Below, one piece after another: positions 62,484 to 64,000 of a stretch of DNA of 64,000 nucleotides (position 1 is the first letter of the stretch; every line of letters begins with the position of its first letter). The DNA comes from Luteibacter sp. UNCMF331Sha3.1 (GTDB lineage Bacteria; Pseudomonadota; Gammaproteobacteria; Xanthomonadales; Rhodanobacteraceae), in assembly GCF_900109915.1 (NCBI RefSeq), contig NZ_FOBU01000001.1, positions 368,558 through 432,557 of the forward strand. Reading direction: 5' to 3'. A model generated the notes under the pieces. It made no database searches, was not told the origin of the DNA, and saw only the letters and a list, made by a program, of their open reading frames with translations. The translations under genes and the position numbers were made by a program.

Positions 62484-63056
62484 TCAGCCCGGGGCTGCGA
62501 GACGCCGGAAGACGCCCTCGACGATATCGCAGAAGACCTTCGGATCACGGAACGCGCGGGCCATCATCATGCCGCCGTAGACGGTCGCCATGAAGGTCTC
62601 CGCTTCCTGTCGGGCGGAGCGCTCCAGTACGAAGCAGCCCTCCTGCGCACCCCTCGTGAGCACGAGTTCCACCCAGCGGGACAGATCGCGGAAATGCTGG
62701 TGCACGCTATCCGCGAGGTCGTCGGGCAGGGTCGGGAGTTCGCTGGCGAGCATGCCCGCGACGCAGAACGGCGCGGAATCGTCGACGATGCATTTTTCCC
62801 AATAACCCGTGTACATCCGCAACTGCGTCATGGGATCGAACGGGCCGCTCGCGAGTGTCTGCACCGCATCGACGAAGTAAGCGCGCGACTCTTCGATCAC
62901 CGCCCTCGCCAGATCGGACTTGGCCGGAAAGTGGTGATGGATGCTCGCCTTGCGGACCTGCACTTCGTCTGCCACGTCCGCATAGCTGAAGCCGTTGTAG
63001 CCGCGACTCTGGATGAGGCGCCGTGCCGACTCGATCAGTTTTTGCTGGGTGCTCAT
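62484..63056 (-). CDS. TetR-family regulator
   Basis: This 190-residue protein has an N-terminal helix-turn-helix (SARRLIQSRGYNGFSYADVA, RKASIHHHFPAKSDLARAVI) and a C-terminal domain of the AcrR/YxaF-like group (APFCVAGMLASELPTLPDDL). It is divergent from a DUF308 membrane protein; two related dyads in the shared promoter region point to control of both genes. Confidence 0.92.
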   Translation of the reverse strand: MSTQQKLIESARRLIQSRGYNGFSYADVADEVQVRKASIHHHFPAKSDLARAVIEESRAYFVDAVQTLASGPFDPMTQLRMYTGYWEKCIVDDSAPFCVAGMLASELPTLPDDLADSVHQHFRDLSRWVELVLTRGAQEGCFVLERSARQEAETFMATVYGGMMMARAFRDPKVFCDIVEGVFRRLAAPG

Positions 63057-63065
63057 GGCCGCAGT

Positions 63066-63079
63066 CTACCACTTGGTAG
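63066..63079. promoter_or_regulatory. TetR-type dyad, regulator-proximal
   Basis: CTACCACTTGGTAG is a perfect inverted repeat nine bases upstream of the tetR start. It shares the half-site CTACC/GGTAG with the dyad at 63139-63154. Confidence 0.6.
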
Positions 63080-63126
63080 GCGCTGGCGTCGCCTGAACGG
63101 CGCAGGCCCCACGCGCGAATGTCCGC

Positions 63127-63155
63127 TTGACTGCTAGTCTACCTACTAGTAGGTT
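63127..63155 (+). promoter_or_regulatory. Promoter and TetR-type operator of the DUF308 gene
   Basis: TTGACT (63127-63132) and TAGGTT (63150-63155) are 17 bases apart. A perfect palindrome ACCTACTAGTAGGT (63141-63154) overlaps the -10 box, so bound TetR would block transcription. Confidence 0.6.
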
Positions 63156-63184
63156 TGCATCGGACTTACCTTCAGGCCTTTCCC

Positions 63185-63721
63185 ATGAACACCCTCCGCA
63201 ACTTCTACTACCTCCGTGCCACCGTCGCCTTCGTCTGGGTCTTGCTCGCCGCGGTGTCCGCCGCGGCGCCCGCGCCCCTCGTCGCCGCGCTGCTTTTTCT
63301 CTATCCCGCATGGGACGCCATGGCGAACGTGATCGACGCGCGGCGCAACGGCGGCCTGGCGGTGAATCCGGGACAGAAGTTCAATGCGGTCACGAGCACC
63401 GTCACCGCGGTGGCGATCGCGGCAGCTTTTTCGCTCTACGGCAACCAGGGCGGCGTGCTCGTCTTCGGCATCTGGGCGCTGCTCGCCGGCGCGTTTCAGC
63501 TCGGCGTGGGCATCCATCGCCGCAGGCTCGGCGGGCAGGCCTTCATGATCATCAGTGGCGCGCAGTCGGCACTCGCGGGTGCCCTCTTCTGCCATCGCGC
63601 GCTGCACGACGCGCCGGGCATCGCCCAGCTCGCGCCATACGCGGCGTTCGGCGGTTTCTATTTCCTGCTTTCGGCGCTCTGGCTGACGTTCCGCAAGCCG
63701 CGCGTCCACCGCGCGGCCTGA
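63185..63721 (+). CDS. DUF308 family membrane protein
   Basis: This 178-residue protein has about six hydrophobic segments (YYLRATVAFVWVLLAAVSAA, GVLVFGIWALLAGAFQLGVG, FMIISGAQSALAGALF), the pattern of HdeD/DUF308-like proteins. I start at MNTLRNFYYL; an upstream in-frame GTG would lie in the operator. Probably controlled by the adjacent TetR. Role unknown. Confidence 0.82.
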   Translation: MNTLRNFYYLRATVAFVWVLLAAVSAAAPAPLVAALLFLYPAWDAMANVIDARRNGGLAVNPGQKFNAVTSTVTAVAIAAAFSLYGNQGGVLVFGIWALLAGAFQLGVGIHRRRLGGQAFMIISGAQSALAGALFCHRALHDAPGIAQLAPYAAFGGFYFLLSALWLTFRKPRVHRAA

Positions 63722-63722
63722 C

Positions 63723-64000
63723 TCACACCGCCACCGGCGCCTTGATGGCCGGGTGCGGGTCGTAATCCACGATGCCGACGTCTTCGAAACGGAAGTCGAA
63801 GACGGAGCGGACGTCGGGATTGAGCACCAGCTTCGGCAGCGGACGCGGTTCACGCGAGAGCTGCTTCGTCGCCTGCTCGATGTGGTTCGAGTACAGGTGC
63901 GCATCGCCGATGGTGTGCACGAAGTCGCCCGGCTCGAGGCCCGTGACCTGCGCCACCATGTGCGTCAGCAGCGCGTAGCTCGCGATGTTGAACGGGATGC
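63723..64000 (-). CDS. thyA: Thymidylate synthase, C-terminal part (start outside window)
   Basis: The frame is open to the window edge on the minus strand. It reads [20 protein letters not shown], then [20 protein letters not shown] and ends [14 protein letters not shown], the invariant C-terminus that closes the active site. About 92 residues are visible of roughly 264. It makes dTMP and dihydrofolate, which folA then recycles. Confidence 0.97.
   Translation of the reverse strand, partial: IPFNIASYALLTHMVAQVTGLEPGDFVHTIGDAHLYSNHIEQATKQLSREPRPLPKLVLNPDVRSVFDFRFEDVGIVDYDPHPAIKAPVAV

Overview
The window is high-GC gammaproteobacterial DNA. Gene content and style point to the Xanthomonadales, most likely a Rhodanobacteraceae member such as Luteibacter or Dyella. 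This rests on the split two-gene MetH behind an ArsR-methyltransferase regulator, the large NAD-dependent glutamate dehydrogenase, a fused E1 alpha/beta oxo-acid dehydrogenase, the pilE/fimT/pilVWXY1 cluster, and dense REP-like palindromes between genes. The genus is inference; no rRNA gene is present to settle it. Coding density is high and nearly everything is chromosomal housekeeping or metabolism. I see no complete mobile element, phage or CRISPR array.

Layout. 1-8.6 kb: end of a membrane diguanylate cyclase; a minus-strand acyl-CoA catabolism operon (glutaryl-CoA-type dehydrogenase, GST-like protein, fused branched-chain oxo-acid dehydrogenase E1); and a TonB-dependent receptor coupled to a ModA-type binding protein behind a ModE-box-like palindrome. 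8.7-13.8 kb: EamA transporter, MFS transporter with a divergent LysR regulator, 5'-nucleotidase and NAD kinase. 13.85-18.8 kb: NAD-glutamate dehydrogenase. 19-24.3 kb: a TetR-controlled RND efflux operon without its outer-membrane channel. 24.4-30.4 kb: acyl-CoA dehydrogenase, then the ArsR-methyltransferase regulator with split methionine synthase. 30.4-31.5 kb: a LpxB N-terminal-domain protein, an 86-87 bp tandem repeat, and tRNA-Val with a duplicated 3' end. 31.5-38.9 kb: type IV pilus minor pilins and PilY1. 39-42.8 kb: small and poorly known genes, including a probable degenerate type II dehydroquinase relative, and a heat-shock hsp20 gene with a sigma-32 promoter. 43-52.8 kb: core genes (tRNA-Thr, ispH, lspA, ileS, ribF, murJ, rpsT, obgE, rpmA, rplU). 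53-64 kb: uvrA with a Lys/Ala-rich tail, thioesterase, DUF4139 protein, enoyl-CoA isomerase, a Nudix/TMP-synthase-like fusion, folA, stress-type small proteins, a TetR/DUF308 divergent pair, and the end of thyA.

How genes work together. Most neighbours form short operons with 1-4 base stop/start overlaps (receptor-modA, tetR-efflux adaptor, metH halves, pilE-fimT, uvrA-thioesterase, folA-mutT, the two DUF genes at 41 kb). Regulators sit beside their likely targets and have visible dyads: ModE-like at 8.56 kb, TetR at 19.02 kb, ArsR at 25.69 kb and TetR at 63.07-63.15 kb. No wholly new multi-gene system stands out. The best leads are the ModE-box receptor/ModA pair, the dehydroquinase-like pseudoenzyme, the tRNA-Val 3' duplication, the candidate RNA thermometer before hsp20, and the histone-H1-like tail on UvrA.
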